Of a stretch of 21,290 nt of DNA, positions 11,328 through 16,901 are shown in pieces; position 1 is the stretch's first letter; every line of letters starts with the position of its first letter. The stretch spans positions 1-21,290 of IMG/VR virus record IMGVR_UViG_3300030328_002983; one strand, given 5' to 3'. The notes under the pieces are model-generated. The model saw only the letters and a list, made by a program, of their open reading frames with translations, made no database searches and was not told where the DNA came from. A program made the position numbers and the translations under genes. This DNA comes from a virus.

Positions 11328-11331
11328 TTCT

Positions 11332-11610
11332 CTATTCTCCCCAAAGCTTGTTCATTTCATCAGCTTCTGATTGTACCTTAAGAGCCTTATAGACAATCCA
11401 AGCGCCGTGAGCTATATAGCCCTTCTCGATTGTGCTGCGCGCATCTTTTATTTCTTTCAATAATAATTGTGCTAATGCTGGTTGTTCTACTTTAAAATCT
11501 CTCCAGAAATCTATTAAGTGAGTAAGAGTACCAGTATCTACATATTGCCTCTCTATATCATGAGCAATAACATCTATTACTTCTTTAGCTACTGTAGGTA
11601 ATTTAGACAA
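11332..11610 (-). CDS. hypothetical helical protein, TTG start (92 aa)
   Basis: MSKLPTVAKEVIDVIAHDIE... is predominantly helical and ends EADEMNKLWGE. No ATG exists near the start; the TTG at 11610 has AAGGAG 8 nt upstream. It is served by the close promoter with -10 at 11645-11650 and by the consensus promoter at 11947-11974 through a ~330-nt leader. No family recognised. Confidence 0.78.
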   Translation of the reverse strand: MSKLPTVAKEVIDVIAHDIERQYVDTGTLTHLIDFWRDFKVEQPALAQLLLKEIKDARSTIEKGYIAHGAWIVYKALKVQSEADEMNKLWGE

Positions 11611-11644
11611 ACCGCTTCTCCTTATTTATCTTGATCTGTACTTT

Positions 11645-11671
11645 ATTATACCCCTAAACTCGCGTGCTAAT
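11645..11671 (-). promoter_or_regulatory. probable promoter of 11332-11610
   Basis: Perfect -10 TATAAT (11645-11650) with only a poor -35 (TTCATT at 18 nt). The start region TATAATAAAGTACA is identical to that of the plus-strand promoter at 10461. The DNA immediately upstream is the AACTCGCGTGC block of repeat copy C, so the repeat forms part of the promoter. Confidence 0.5.
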
Positions 11672-11709
11672 GAACACAAATAGAACATCAAGCTAGCTTG
11701 GAAAAAACA
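11656..11709. repeat. 54-bp repeat family, copy C
   Basis: AAACTCGCGTGCTAATG... with the palindrome CAAGCTAGCTTG near its end. TAGCT-GGAA can alternatively pair with TTCCAGCTA just beyond the unit, giving two mutually exclusive hairpins. Confidence 0.68.
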
Positions 11710-11717
11710 TTCCAGCT

Positions 11718-11772
11718 AAAACTCGCGTGCTATCTTAAAACAATAAACCGATGAAGCTATCTCGGATAGGAC
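11718..11772. repeat. 54-bp repeat family, copy D
   Basis: AAACTCGCGTGCTATC... with hairpin CCGA/TCGG (11748-11765) in place of the CAAG/CTTG stem. It follows copy C after 8 bp, making a tandem pair. Confidence 0.66.
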
Positions 11773-11777
11773 AAAGC

Positions 11778-11899
11778 AAGACCCTCCAGATATTCATAAT
11801 GATAATGAGACTCAGTATCAATAAGCCAACCCCTCCGATAGGTGGTTAGGGCTAATTACCCCATACACCCCATCAGAAGGGTCTTATTTATTTTATTTT
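11778..11899 (+). other. long-range stem with U-rich end (possible terminator/structured RNA)
   Basis: AAGACCCT (11778-11785) pairs perfectly with AGGGTCTT (11878-11885), followed by a T-rich tail (ATTTATTTTATTTT). The enclosed 92 nt include smaller stems (AACC/GGTT, GGG/CCC) and a degenerate copy of the palindromic element (11801-11825). On the minus strand the same region is part of the leader from promoter 11947-11974. Direction is uncertain. Confidence 0.42.
11801..11825. repeat. degenerate copy of the 25-bp palindromic element
   Basis: TAATGAGACTCAGTATCAA agrees with the full sites at about 20 of 25 positions but has lost part of the right arm symmetry. It has the same orientation as the intact sites. 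Confidence 0.5.
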
Positions 11900-11946
11900 A
11901 ACTGTTATTTTTAATTGTCGTAACTCCTTATATAGTAAGCACTTAC

Positions 11947-11974
11947 ATTATACCATATATATCGGCACAATCAA
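11947..11974 (-). promoter_or_regulatory. early promoter
   Basis: -35 TTGATT (11969-11974), 16-nt spacer with GCCGATATATATGG, -10 TATAAT (11947-11952), upstream TTAAATTTA. The first 320 nt downstream hold no gene but contain the structured region and repeat copies D and C before the TTG-start gene. Confidence 0.82.
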
Positions 11975-12023
11975 GGGGTAAATTTAATCTATTTTTGGCA
12001 CGCTTTGAGCGGGGCCGGATGAC

Positions 12024-12048
12024 CTTATTGAGACACAATCTCATTAAG
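12024..12048. repeat. 25-bp palindromic element, single copy
   Basis: CTTATTGAGA and TCTCATTAAG arms around a 5-nt centre. A GC-rich block (CGGGGCCGG) lies on its left, in the position of the spacer seen in the paired sites, but the partner is absent. It lies between the DUF932 terminator and the promoter at 11947. Confidence 0.72.
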
Positions 12049-12060
12049 CAATCAGCCCAT

Positions 12061-12097
12061 AAAAAAAGCCCCACACCGACCTAAGCCGATGCAGGGC
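12061..12097 (-). terminator. intrinsic terminator of the DUF932 gene
   Basis: On the minus strand a 13-bp stem (GCCCTGCATCGGC pairing with GTCGGTGTGGGGC, with several G-U) and loop TTAG is followed by seven Ts. It starts 18 nt after the stop of 12115-13062. Confidence 0.9.
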
Positions 12098-12114
12098 AAC
12101 ACAAGGGAGAACCA

Positions 12115-13062
12115 CTAAGCGGTTAACTCCAGAGCAGTATCAAGAGCCTTTTGACTCATGGTCTTATTCTGACCGAACCAAAGCGAGTCCATACGATTAT
12201 TCTCGTTACGACCTTTGCTATAGTTCAGGTATTCAGTCAGGGCATTATATGCACCCCAATAAGTACCACGCACACCAGCGATATCTGCACCTTTGCCAGT
12301 CTCGAACAACTGCGTGACAGTTGCCACGATGTTTTTAGTTCGGGTTGGCAATTCGTCCTCAGACTTTTTGGTATCAGCACCTAGAACAATTTTGATATAT
12401 TTGTCTAAGTCATCACTATTGATTGAGCGTGAAGCCAGATAGCGGTATTGTTCCGCAGTAGCTTCAAACTCTTGATTAGCGAAGTTCATCACATCACGCA
12501 TCGACTGCACATTCTGATTAACAAAACGTGAGTGACGCACGCGGATTAACTTCGACGCTTTACAGTCACGCGCTAGCGCTTCTGTATTTGCACACACTAC
12601 TCGAATGGGAGTAAACCCAAAGTGTACTGCAAGTTTCCCATCGTGCCCGTTGGAAAGTAAAACAAACTTAGCAATCTCGTCACCTGCAACAATTTCACTA
12701 TTGTTTTGGTTGAGTTGACACAGCACCCAAATGCGTTCACCATTACGCAGTGAACCGGCTGTGTGGATTGCCATCTCTCCAGCATCGACCAGTGGCTCGA
12801 AAATTTCGAACGCTTCACGATTCTGTAGAGGTGTCCAGCGCTTACCGACGATGCCCAAAATTCGGTCATCGGATGTGCGATAAGCCGCACGATGAGAAAC
12901 CTGTTCTCCGTCAGCCGTAAACAACGGCTTTGTATCCACTTCCCAATCTAAGCCAGCCTGCTGGAACGAATCCCAGAAACCAGTCTCACCGTCAATTTGA
13001 GTGCCCAAACCGTGCCACGGTGTTGCGCCTGCGAATACCATTTTTTCTACTTGATGAGCCAT
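12115..13062 (-). CDS. DUF932 / TIGR03299-type phage/plasmid-like protein
   Basis: A 315-aa protein. The N-terminal PWHGLGTQIDGETGFW (residues 15-30) followed by VDTKPLFTADGEQV and a central RVVCANTEALA matches the DUF932 family (phage/plasmid-like protein TIGR03299). This family is widespread in phages and plasmids and often sits among early genes. Its biochemical role is unknown. The length fits the family. GGGAG lies 7 nt before the ATG. It forms a single-gene unit with its own promoter (13107-13134) and terminator (12061-12097). It is the second largest protein-coding gene in the window only in name recognition; by length it is the largest. Confidence 0.88.
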   Translation of the reverse strand: MAHQVEKMVFAGATPWHGLGTQIDGETGFWDSFQQAGLDWEVDTKPLFTADGEQVSHRAAYRTSDDRILGIVGKRWTPLQNREAFEIFEPLVDAGEMAIHTAGSLRNGERIWVLCQLNQNNSEIVAGDEIAKFVLLSNGHDGKLAVHFGFTPIRVVCANTEALARDCKASKLIRVRHSRFVNQNVQSMRDVMNFANQEFEATAEQYRYLASRSINSDDLDKYIKIVLGADTKKSEDELPTRTKNIVATVTQLFETGKGADIAGVRGTYWGAYNALTEYLNYSKGRNENNRMDSLWFGQNKTMSQKALDTALELTA

Positions 13063-13106
13063 AATGATTCTCCCTTAATAACTCGTCCTAAAAACTTAAC
13101 TCTTTT

Positions 13107-13134
13107 ATTATAACATATTTATCGGCTATGTCAA
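13107..13134 (-). promoter_or_regulatory. consensus early promoter of the DUF932 gene
   Basis: TTGACA (13129-13134), 16-nt spacer TAGCCGATAAATATGT, TATAAT (13107-13112), with TTAAAGTTT upstream. All conserved elements are present. Confidence 0.92.
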
Positions 13135-13153
13135 GCCAAAACTTTAATTATTT

Positions 13154-13525
13154 TTACCACCAACTGGAATAAACTACAGTATATCCTTGCTTGATTGCCG
13201 CACGAGCCTCACGAATAAACTCACGGTCTTGCTCTGCATAATGGTCGTCAGCATTACCACCGAAGAAGAAACCTGCTGTTTCCGGCAAAGCCTCATTATC
13301 CAGAGATTTTTCCAACGAATCCAAGTCGTCGAGCGTCAATTCTAAATCAACACAATTAAACTCACCACCATTACCTTTGACATGCCATAGGCTTTCCATC
13401 CATCCTTGAAGATTAGGATGTTTACGCCAGCAGGCTAGTTCTATATTATCGTTGTAATATTCGAATCCTTCAGCATCAGTAAGTTTTTCTCCACGCCTTG
13501 CGATAGCGTATTGGTCTAGTCCCAT
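13154..13525 (-). CDS. conserved phage protein, MGLDQYA family (123 aa)
   Basis: MGLDQYAIARRGEKL... with WRKHPNLQGWMESLW, FNCVDLELTLDDLD, TAGFFFGGN and a C-terminal YSSWW is a well-conserved family of phage and prophage proteins. Database names for this family are inconsistent and its function is unproven. The acidic, aromatic-rich sequence suggests a soluble alpha/beta protein. GGAG lies 6 nt upstream. It stops 8 nt before the upstream element of the next promoter, with no terminator between. Confidence 0.85.
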   Translation of the reverse strand: MGLDQYAIARRGEKLTDAEGFEYYNDNIELACWRKHPNLQGWMESLWHVKGNGGEFNCVDLELTLDDLDSLEKSLDNEALPETAGFFFGGNADDHYAEQDREFIREARAAIKQGYTVVYSSWW

Positions 13526-13559
13526 AATGTTCTCCTTGTTACTAACTTGTTACCCTTTG

Positions 13560-13588
13560 ATTATATAATATATATCGACCAAAGTCAA
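13560..13588 (-). promoter_or_regulatory. early promoter of the MGLDQYA gene
   Basis: TTGACT (13583-13588), 17-nt spacer with GGTCGATATATAT, TATAAT (13560-13565), TTAAAGTTT upstream. The proximal palindrome begins 31 nt above the -35. Confidence 0.9.
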
Positions 13589-13619
13589 GTACAAACTTTA
13601 ATAAATCTCAGACTTTTTT

Positions 13620-13693
13620 CTTATTGAGACTGAATCTCAACAAGGTGCGGCGGCGGGGGCACTTTGACCTTATTGAGACTGAATCTCATTAAC
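13620..13693. repeat. paired 25-bp palindromes with GC-rich spacer (unit 1)
   Basis: Two imperfect palindromes, 13620-13644 and 13669-13693 (arms CTTATTGAGA and TCTCAACAAG or TCTCATTAAC), start 49 bp apart. The 24-bp spacer contains CGGCGGCGGGGGC. Neither is followed by a T-run in the direction of transcription, so they do not look like terminators. The distal site touches the end of the 54-aa gene. Confidence 0.88.
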
Positions 13694-13697
13694 GGTT

Positions 13698-13862
13698 TTA
13701 TTGATGAATAATCTCCTCTTGTGAAAACATGTAATCAATGTCTTTTAATCTAAATCCTTTGTCGGTCAAAAATTCTTCAACATTAATCTGCTCATCTTCC
13801 AAGCGGAACCTATGACAAGTGCCATTCGGCGGATTTAAGACATAAATATAACAACCATCCAT
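13698..13862 (-). CDS. small hypothetical protein (54 aa)
   Basis: MDGCYIYVLNPPNGTCHRFR... begins with a beta hairpin and continues with acidic helices (LEDEQINVEEFLTDKG). GGAGAG lies 7 nt before the ATG. It lies between the hairpin at 13891-13922 and the palindrome pair, so it depends on read-through from 13936-14214. Function unknown. Confidence 0.74.
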   Translation of the reverse strand: MDGCYIYVLNPPNGTCHRFRLEDEQINVEEFLTDKGFRLKDIDYMFSQEEIIHQ

Positions 13863-13890
13863 TATTCACTCTCCATTATTAGAAAGAATA

Positions 13891-13922
13891 GCCGGTCATG
13901 AGAACTATATCCCACAACCGGC
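13891..13922 (-). terminator. moderate hairpin terminator
   Basis: GCCGGT/ACCGGC (6 bp) stacked on GGGA/TCTC, followed by TATTCTTTC on the minus strand. It starts 14 nt after the 13936-14214 stop. The T-run is interrupted, so termination is probably partial. Confidence 0.6.
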
Positions 13923-13935
13923 AATCCTCGAAAGG

Positions 13936-14214
13936 TTAAGCTACCTCTACTCCGACCATACGGCCATCGTAGAACGCTTTGTGAAAGCCATCCTCTAGCT
14001 CAAGCGTTACGAGCTTTTGAGAACGCTCACCTTTGATATTTCCATATCGCAGGGTTTCATGTGACAATGGCTGTTTGCCAATGTCTCGAATCTCTACAAC
14101 TTTACCGCTGTAGGGTTCCGCTTTACTGGCATAGTCCTTCACAAGAACTCCTTTAACGATTCCAGCATCCGCACCTTTTAAGTAGGTGAAACTAACTTCA
14201 TTTCCAATTTTCAT
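13936..14214 (-). CDS. hypothetical protein, SH3-like beta barrel likely (92 aa)
   Basis: MKIGNEVSFTYLKGADAGIV... alternates short beta strands and turns (GVLVKDYASK, GKVVEIRDIG, QKLVTLELEDG), as expected for a KOW/SH3-like barrel; this is fold inference only. The frame is open to 14244, but AAGG 8 nt before the ATG at 14214 fixes the start. It overlaps the 42-aa TTG-start gene by 17 nt. Confidence 0.78.
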   Translation of the reverse strand: MKIGNEVSFTYLKGADAGIVKGVLVKDYASKAEPYSGKVVEIRDIGKQPLSHETLRYGNIKGERSQKLVTLELEDGFHKAFYDGRMVGVEVA

Positions 14215-14326
14215 AACTTCGACCTTTCCTATAGTCAATATCAAAATCTAACTCTGTCCTTCTGAATTCACGATAACAGAAGAACATAACAACAATCAAA
14301 ACATAGCCTAGAATTTCATAATACAA
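14198..14326 (-). CDS. small membrane protein, TTG start (42 aa)
   Basis: From TTG at 14326: MYYEILGYVLIVVMFF... (initiator written as M). It has one membrane segment at residues 5-17 and a basic/acidic tail (YREFRRTELDFDIDYRKGRS). A perfect GGAGGTG lies 6 nt before the TTG, which strongly supports translation. It is first in the unit driven by 14362-14390. Confidence 0.72.
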   Translation of the reverse strand: MYYEILGYVLIVVMFFCYREFRRTELDFDIDYRKGRSYENWK

Positions 14327-14361
14327 TTTTCACCTCCGTAGTAGACTAAAACCTTTCTCTC

Positions 14362-14390
14362 ATTATACTATATATATCGGCGTTTGTCAA
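14362..14390 (-). promoter_or_regulatory. consensus early promoter, overlapping the GP88 stop codon
   Basis: TTGACA (14385-14390), 17-nt spacer AACGCCGATATATATAG, TATAAT (14362-14367), upstream CAAGTTT. The TGA stop of the upstream GP88 gene lies inside the -35 hexamer. Confidence 0.93.
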
Positions 14391-15169
14391 GCCGAAACTT
14401 GAAGTTTTTTCCTAGAATAACTACCTTTCCCCTTTAATTCTTTAAGTGCTACCGATGCCTGAGACCCTGCCGGTTGAGTACCGTGAATCAATAAGGCGAA
14501 ACTATCATCTCGTAACGTCGGCTTTGCCGCGTGTGAATCGTCGTGGTCAATCGCCAAACCTAATTCTTCCGCTTCCGCTTCGCTGAATACAACCTTAGCC
14601 GAACGTAAATTGAACTCGTCAATCATATGGTCGTCACGTCCACCGTATGAAGCAGTTAAAACAAAATTCCATATTTCGGGAAACTCACTTATGCCACCTA
14701 CCCAAAATCGTAGGGACTTAGTATAAGCATAGAATAATGTTCTAGGATTCCTTAGTGCGACTGTGTACCATGCGTGCATGTACTCTCTGCTGAAGAAATC
14801 ACCCGCAACGTGTATTCGTACAATGCCAGCATCTTTTGGTAATGAGCTGTGAATCAATTCAACCATCTCATCGTAATCTGAATTACGCAACAGGTCAAAA
14901 TTGTGCTTGCGTGAATTATATACGTTGGTATACTGTACTTCCTGAGAAGCTGAGAAACAACGAAACTCTGTTTTCTTACCATCTTTAATTTTACGTTTAC
15001 CATCGGGCTGAACTACTGCCTTAGATAAACACTTTTCAGCATATGGGCACGAGTAGCCACTGAGTAAATCTAACGAATAAATTTTACGCTTGTCTGTCAA
15101 GTAGTCTGCTAACTCTGAATCGTTTTTGAGTGCTTGCGTTTTGGCATTAGCTTTGCTGAATTTTAACAT
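14387..15169 (-). CDS. GP88-family phage protein (260 aa)
   Basis: MLKFSKANAKTQALKNDSEL starts a protein with LLSGYSCPYAEKC (Cys 41 and 47), FRCFSASQE (Cys 71), the RIHVAGDFFSREYM block near 118-131 and FYAYTKSL near 147-153. This arrangement matches the Gene-product-88 family of phage proteins. The clustered Cys residues suggest a metal site. The function is not established. The frame is open to 15199, at the predicted transcription start; the ATG at 15169 has GGAGA 6 nt upstream. The last codons (QVSA, stop) are written by the next unit's promoter. Confidence 0.83.
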   Translation of the reverse strand: MLKFSKANAKTQALKNDSELADYLTDKRKIYSLDLLSGYSCPYAEKCLSKAVVQPDGKRKIKDGKKTEFRCFSASQEVQYTNVYNSRKHNFDLLRNSDYDEMVELIHSSLPKDAGIVRIHVAGDFFSREYMHAWYTVALRNPRTLFYAYTKSLRFWVGGISEFPEIWNFVLTASYGGRDDHMIDEFNLRSAKVVFSEAEAEELGLAIDHDDSHAAKPTLRDDSFALLIHGTQPAGSQASVALKELKGKGSYSRKKLQVSA

Positions 15170-15205
15170 TGTGTTTCTCCGTGTGTTGTGAACTGTCATA
15201 CTACC

Positions 15206-15234
15206 AGTATACTATAAGTATCGGCATAAGTCAA
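15206..15234 (-). promoter_or_regulatory. early promoter of the GP88 gene
   Basis: TTGACT (15229-15234), 17-nt spacer TATGCCGATACTTATAG, TATACT (15206-15211), TTAAAGATT upstream. The palindrome pair begins 31 nt above the -35. Confidence 0.9.
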
Positions 15235-15265
15235 ACACAATCTTTAATAAATCCCAAATTATTTT

Positions 15266-15339
15266 CTTAATGAGACCGAGTCTCAATAAGGTCGCGCGGC
15301 GGGGGATTTTTATCCTTAATGAGACCGAATCTCAATAAC
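15266..15339. repeat. paired 25-bp palindromes with GC-rich spacer (unit 2)
   Basis: Sites at 15266-15290 (perfect GAGAC-CGA-GTCTC core) and 15315-15339, again 49 bp apart, with a 24-bp spacer containing CGCGCGGCGGGGG. Spacing to the -35 is identical to unit 1. Confidence 0.88.
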
Positions 15340-15488
15340 GATAAAATCAAAGTAGGGTGGGAAGCCATACCACCTGTACCCTACATCGTCTTACCGATGC
15401 TGTCCCTATGCCGCTATTTCAATCGCGATGGGGTTTCACCGGACTCACAAGGGCTATGAAGGCTTTAACTGGGCTACTCTGTTTTATC
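15340..15488 (-). other. gene-free stretch with strong RNA-folding potential
   Basis: No supported gene lies in 15340-15552. On the minus strand the ends GATAAAA and TTTTATC pair (7 bp), with AGTAG/CTACT inside. Internal hairpins are CATCG/CGATG (loop GTAAGA), GTAGGGT/ACCCTAC, and the palindrome ATCGCGAT. The final GTAGGGT stem is followed by TTTGATTTT, a terminator-like end. It could be the structured 3' end of the 15553-15738 transcript or an independent small RNA; no promoter is obvious. Confidence 0.42.
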
Positions 15489-15494
15489 TTTGTA

Positions 15495-15540
15495 TTAAAA
15501 ATTACCGCCCACGCATTCGCATGACTTACAGGGCGGCAAT
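15495..15540 (-). terminator. intrinsic terminator after 15553-15738
   Basis: ATTGCCGCCC pairs with GGGCGGTAAT (10 bp, one G-U) around a 20-nt loop, followed by TTTTTAAT on the minus strand. It begins 12 nt past the stop. Confidence 0.8.
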
Positions 15541-15552
15541 CCCATCCTAAGA

Positions 15553-15738
15553 CTAGATGTCCAACAGCGTGTTGTACTTAGCCTTAGCCACTCGCTTGAT
15601 GTAGCGAGGTTGACCAGTGTGCAGAACTCTGCCACTTCGAGCATCAGTAATCTGTGCCCATTGGTCACGGCTACGGTTGGTGGTATTTACTTTGCCTTTA
15701 ATTTCTACGGCAAAAACATTTCCTTGAACAGCTTTCAT
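15553..15738 (-). CDS. hypothetical protein (61 aa)
   Basis: MKAVQGNVFAVEIKGKVNTT... is a basic beta-rich small protein with QWAQITDARSGRVLHTGQPR, resembling a compact beta-barrel. The frame is open to 15804, but AGGAG 8 nt before the ATG at 15738 and an upstream hairpin favour this start. Confidence 0.76.
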   Translation of the reverse strand: MKAVQGNVFAVEIKGKVNTTNRSRDQWAQITDARSGRVLHTGQPRYIKRVAKAKYNTLLDI

Positions 15739-15778
15739 AATAACTTCTCCTAGTCTTAGAAAAAAATAGTAAACTTTG

Positions 15779-15803
15779 TAAAATGGCGTTTTATAGTCCG
15801 CCA
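15779..15803 (-). terminator. weak intercistronic hairpin
   Basis: TGGCG/CGCCA (loop GACTATAAAA) followed by TTTTAC, between the 15819-16082 and 15738-15553 genes. With a 5-bp stem it is probably leaky and may set the ratio of the two products. Confidence 0.45.
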
Positions 15804-15818
15804 CGACTCACGAAAGGG

Positions 15819-16082
15819 TTATTCCTCTGTAGCTTCTTCAAGCTCACGTTGAGCTTTTATCGCTTGCTCCTTATCATAATTATCCAAATCCGTGGTCAAC
15901 TCTTTTGCCAAAGCACGAGCCTTGTCAAGTGGTAGCTGAACATTCAGCTTATACTCTGAGCCATCTGACTCGTAACCGTTGAACTTAAGTTCGACGTTGC
16001 CTGACCAACCTGACACATAAGTGTTCAAGTAGACTTCACTTCCGCACTCGACATTTAGTGCATTTGTTTTTTGAATCTTCAT
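15819..16082 (-). CDS. hypothetical protein (87 aa)
   Basis: MKIQKTNALNVECGSEVYLN... has an N-terminal beta domain (VSGWSGNVELKFNGYESDGSEYKL) and a C-terminal charged helix (LAKELTTDLDNYDKEQAIKA...). Unknown family. GGGAG lies 6 nt upstream of the ATG, below the consensus promoter at 16122-16149. Confidence 0.8.
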   Translation of the reverse strand: MKIQKTNALNVECGSEVYLNTYVSGWSGNVELKFNGYESDGSEYKLNVQLPLDKARALAKELTTDLDNYDKEQAIKAQRELEEATEE

Positions 16083-16121
16083 TCGATTCTCCCTTAAAAA
16101 AACTAACTGTTGAACTCTTTC

Positions 16122-16149
16122 ATTATACTATATTTATCGGCAATGTCAA
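16122..16149 (-). promoter_or_regulatory. consensus early promoter, overlapping an upstream stop codon
   Basis: TTGACA (16144-16149), 16-nt spacer TTGCCGATAAATATAG, TATAAT (16122-16127), TTAAAGTTT upstream. The TGA stop of 16146-16547 is inside the -35. Confidence 0.93.
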
Positions 16150-16547
16150 GCGGAAACTTTAACTTTTTCCTCAAAATATTCCCGAGTAAATATTGCCTCG
16201 ATGTTTCTCCATCCGTCACCACATGTAAGGTGTGCATACTCTGACCATTCCTGAGCTTCATGATCCTCAGTATCTACGAATGAATCATATTTGTATGGGT
16301 TGTATGTAACGTCGAAGCTAATTACCGGAACTGGAACACGGTCGACATAGTAGCCTGACAATCCAGCGTGAACATTCTTCTTCTTCTCTTTTAGTACCTT
16401 AGCTCTACCTGCCGGCTGAACCATGTACCTAACGTCCTTTAAGCAAACCTGATTTGTATGCTCTACCACTCGCGTGCCTTGTCTAACACTGAAACACTTG
16501 CGATGTAGATTGAAGTAGACGTATACTCGTTTGTTTTTATCTATCAT
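16146..16547 (-). CDS. conserved phage hypothetical protein (133 aa)
   Basis: MIDKNKRVYVYFNLHRKCFS... with VVEHTNQVCLKDVRYMVQ, AGRAKVLKEKKKNVHAGLSG and NPYKYDSFVD belongs to a widespread phage family with the FNLHRKCFSVRQ and RKNVHA signatures. Function unknown; a basic beta-rich fold is likely. GGGAG lies 5 nt upstream. Its last codons (KVSA, stop) are encoded by the next promoter. Confidence 0.83.
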   Translation of the reverse strand: MIDKNKRVYVYFNLHRKCFSVRQGTRVVEHTNQVCLKDVRYMVQPAGRAKVLKEKKKNVHAGLSGYYVDRVPVPVISFDVTYNPYKYDSFVDTEDHEAQEWSEYAHLTCGDGWRNIEAIFTREYFEEKVKVSA

Positions 16548-16570
16548 TTTGTCTCCCTTTCTTTCCTTCT

Positions 16571-16599
16571 AGTATACCATATATATCGGTCATTGTCAA
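16571..16599 (-). promoter_or_regulatory. consensus early promoter of 16146-16547
   Basis: TTGACA (16594-16599), 17-nt spacer ATGACCGATATATATGG, TATACT (16571-16576), TTAAAGTTT upstream. Confidence 0.92.
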
Positions 16600-16623
16600 G
16601 GGTAAACTTTAATCTTTTTTGGA

Positions 16624-16700
16624 AAACTCGCGTGCAAACTCGCGTGCTATACCTTTCATAAAACCTGCATCAAGCGAGCTTGGATAAGACAGATAGCACG
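16624..16700. repeat. 54-bp repeat family, copy E, with a 12-bp tandem start
   Basis: AAACTCGCGTGC occurs twice in direct tandem (16624-16647). The second leads into a full unit ending GGATAAGAC. CGTGCTAT (16643-16650) pairs perfectly with ATAGCACG (16693-16700), enclosing the CAAG/CTTG hairpin. It lies between two promoters in a stretch (16600-16763) without a convincing gene. Confidence 0.68.
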
Positions 16701-16763
16701 ACTTACTGCGTGACTGACGGTTTCCCTGCTTGACTGACTGCGTGCCGCCTGCCTTACACTTTG

Positions 16764-16792
16764 ATTATATAATAGATATCGGCATATTGCAA
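16764..16792 (-). promoter_or_regulatory. early promoter with no gene below it
   Basis: TTGCAA (16787-16792), 17-nt spacer TATGCCGATATCTATTA, TATAAT (16764-16769), CTAAAGTTT upstream, palindrome pair 31 nt above. The next 160 nt hold repeat copy E and short direct repeats (TGACTGAC twice, CTGCGTG twice) but no gene of size, so it may produce a short RNA. Confidence 0.87.
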
Positions 16793-16823
16793 GTAAAAAC
16801 TTTAGAGAAAGTTGAGATATTTC

Positions 16824-16897
16824 CTTAATGAGAACCAGTCTCAATAAGACCAAATTGCCCCCGCCCCCGACCCTTAATGAGACCGAGTCTCAACAAG
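16824..16897. repeat. paired 25-bp palindromes with GC-rich spacer (unit 3)
   Basis: Sites at 16824-16848 and 16873-16897, 49 bp apart. The 24-bp spacer holds GCCCCCGCCCCCG, the complement of the spacers in units 1 and 2, so the spacer polarity is reversed while the palindrome geometry is kept. Confidence 0.88.
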
Positions 16898-16901
16898 AGA
16901 T

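Noticed and set aside
12597-12890. 97-codon open frame on the minus strand inside the DUF932 gene
   Set aside because: It is an alternative frame of a well-supported conserved gene and has no Shine-Dalgarno.
15429-15551. 40-codon plus-strand frame starting MGFHRTHKGYEG
   Set aside because: It has no ribosome site or promoter and is antisense to the terminator of 15553-15738.
16582-16656. 16-codon frame MKGIAREFAREFSKKD over repeat copy E (minus strand)
   Set aside because: The AREF repetition simply reflects the 12-bp DNA tandem, and the ribosome site is poor; the other repeat copies have no equivalent frame.
16656-16853. 65-codon open frame on the minus strand
   Set aside because: It crosses a promoter, a palindrome and repeat copy E; no ribosome site and no protein-like composition.
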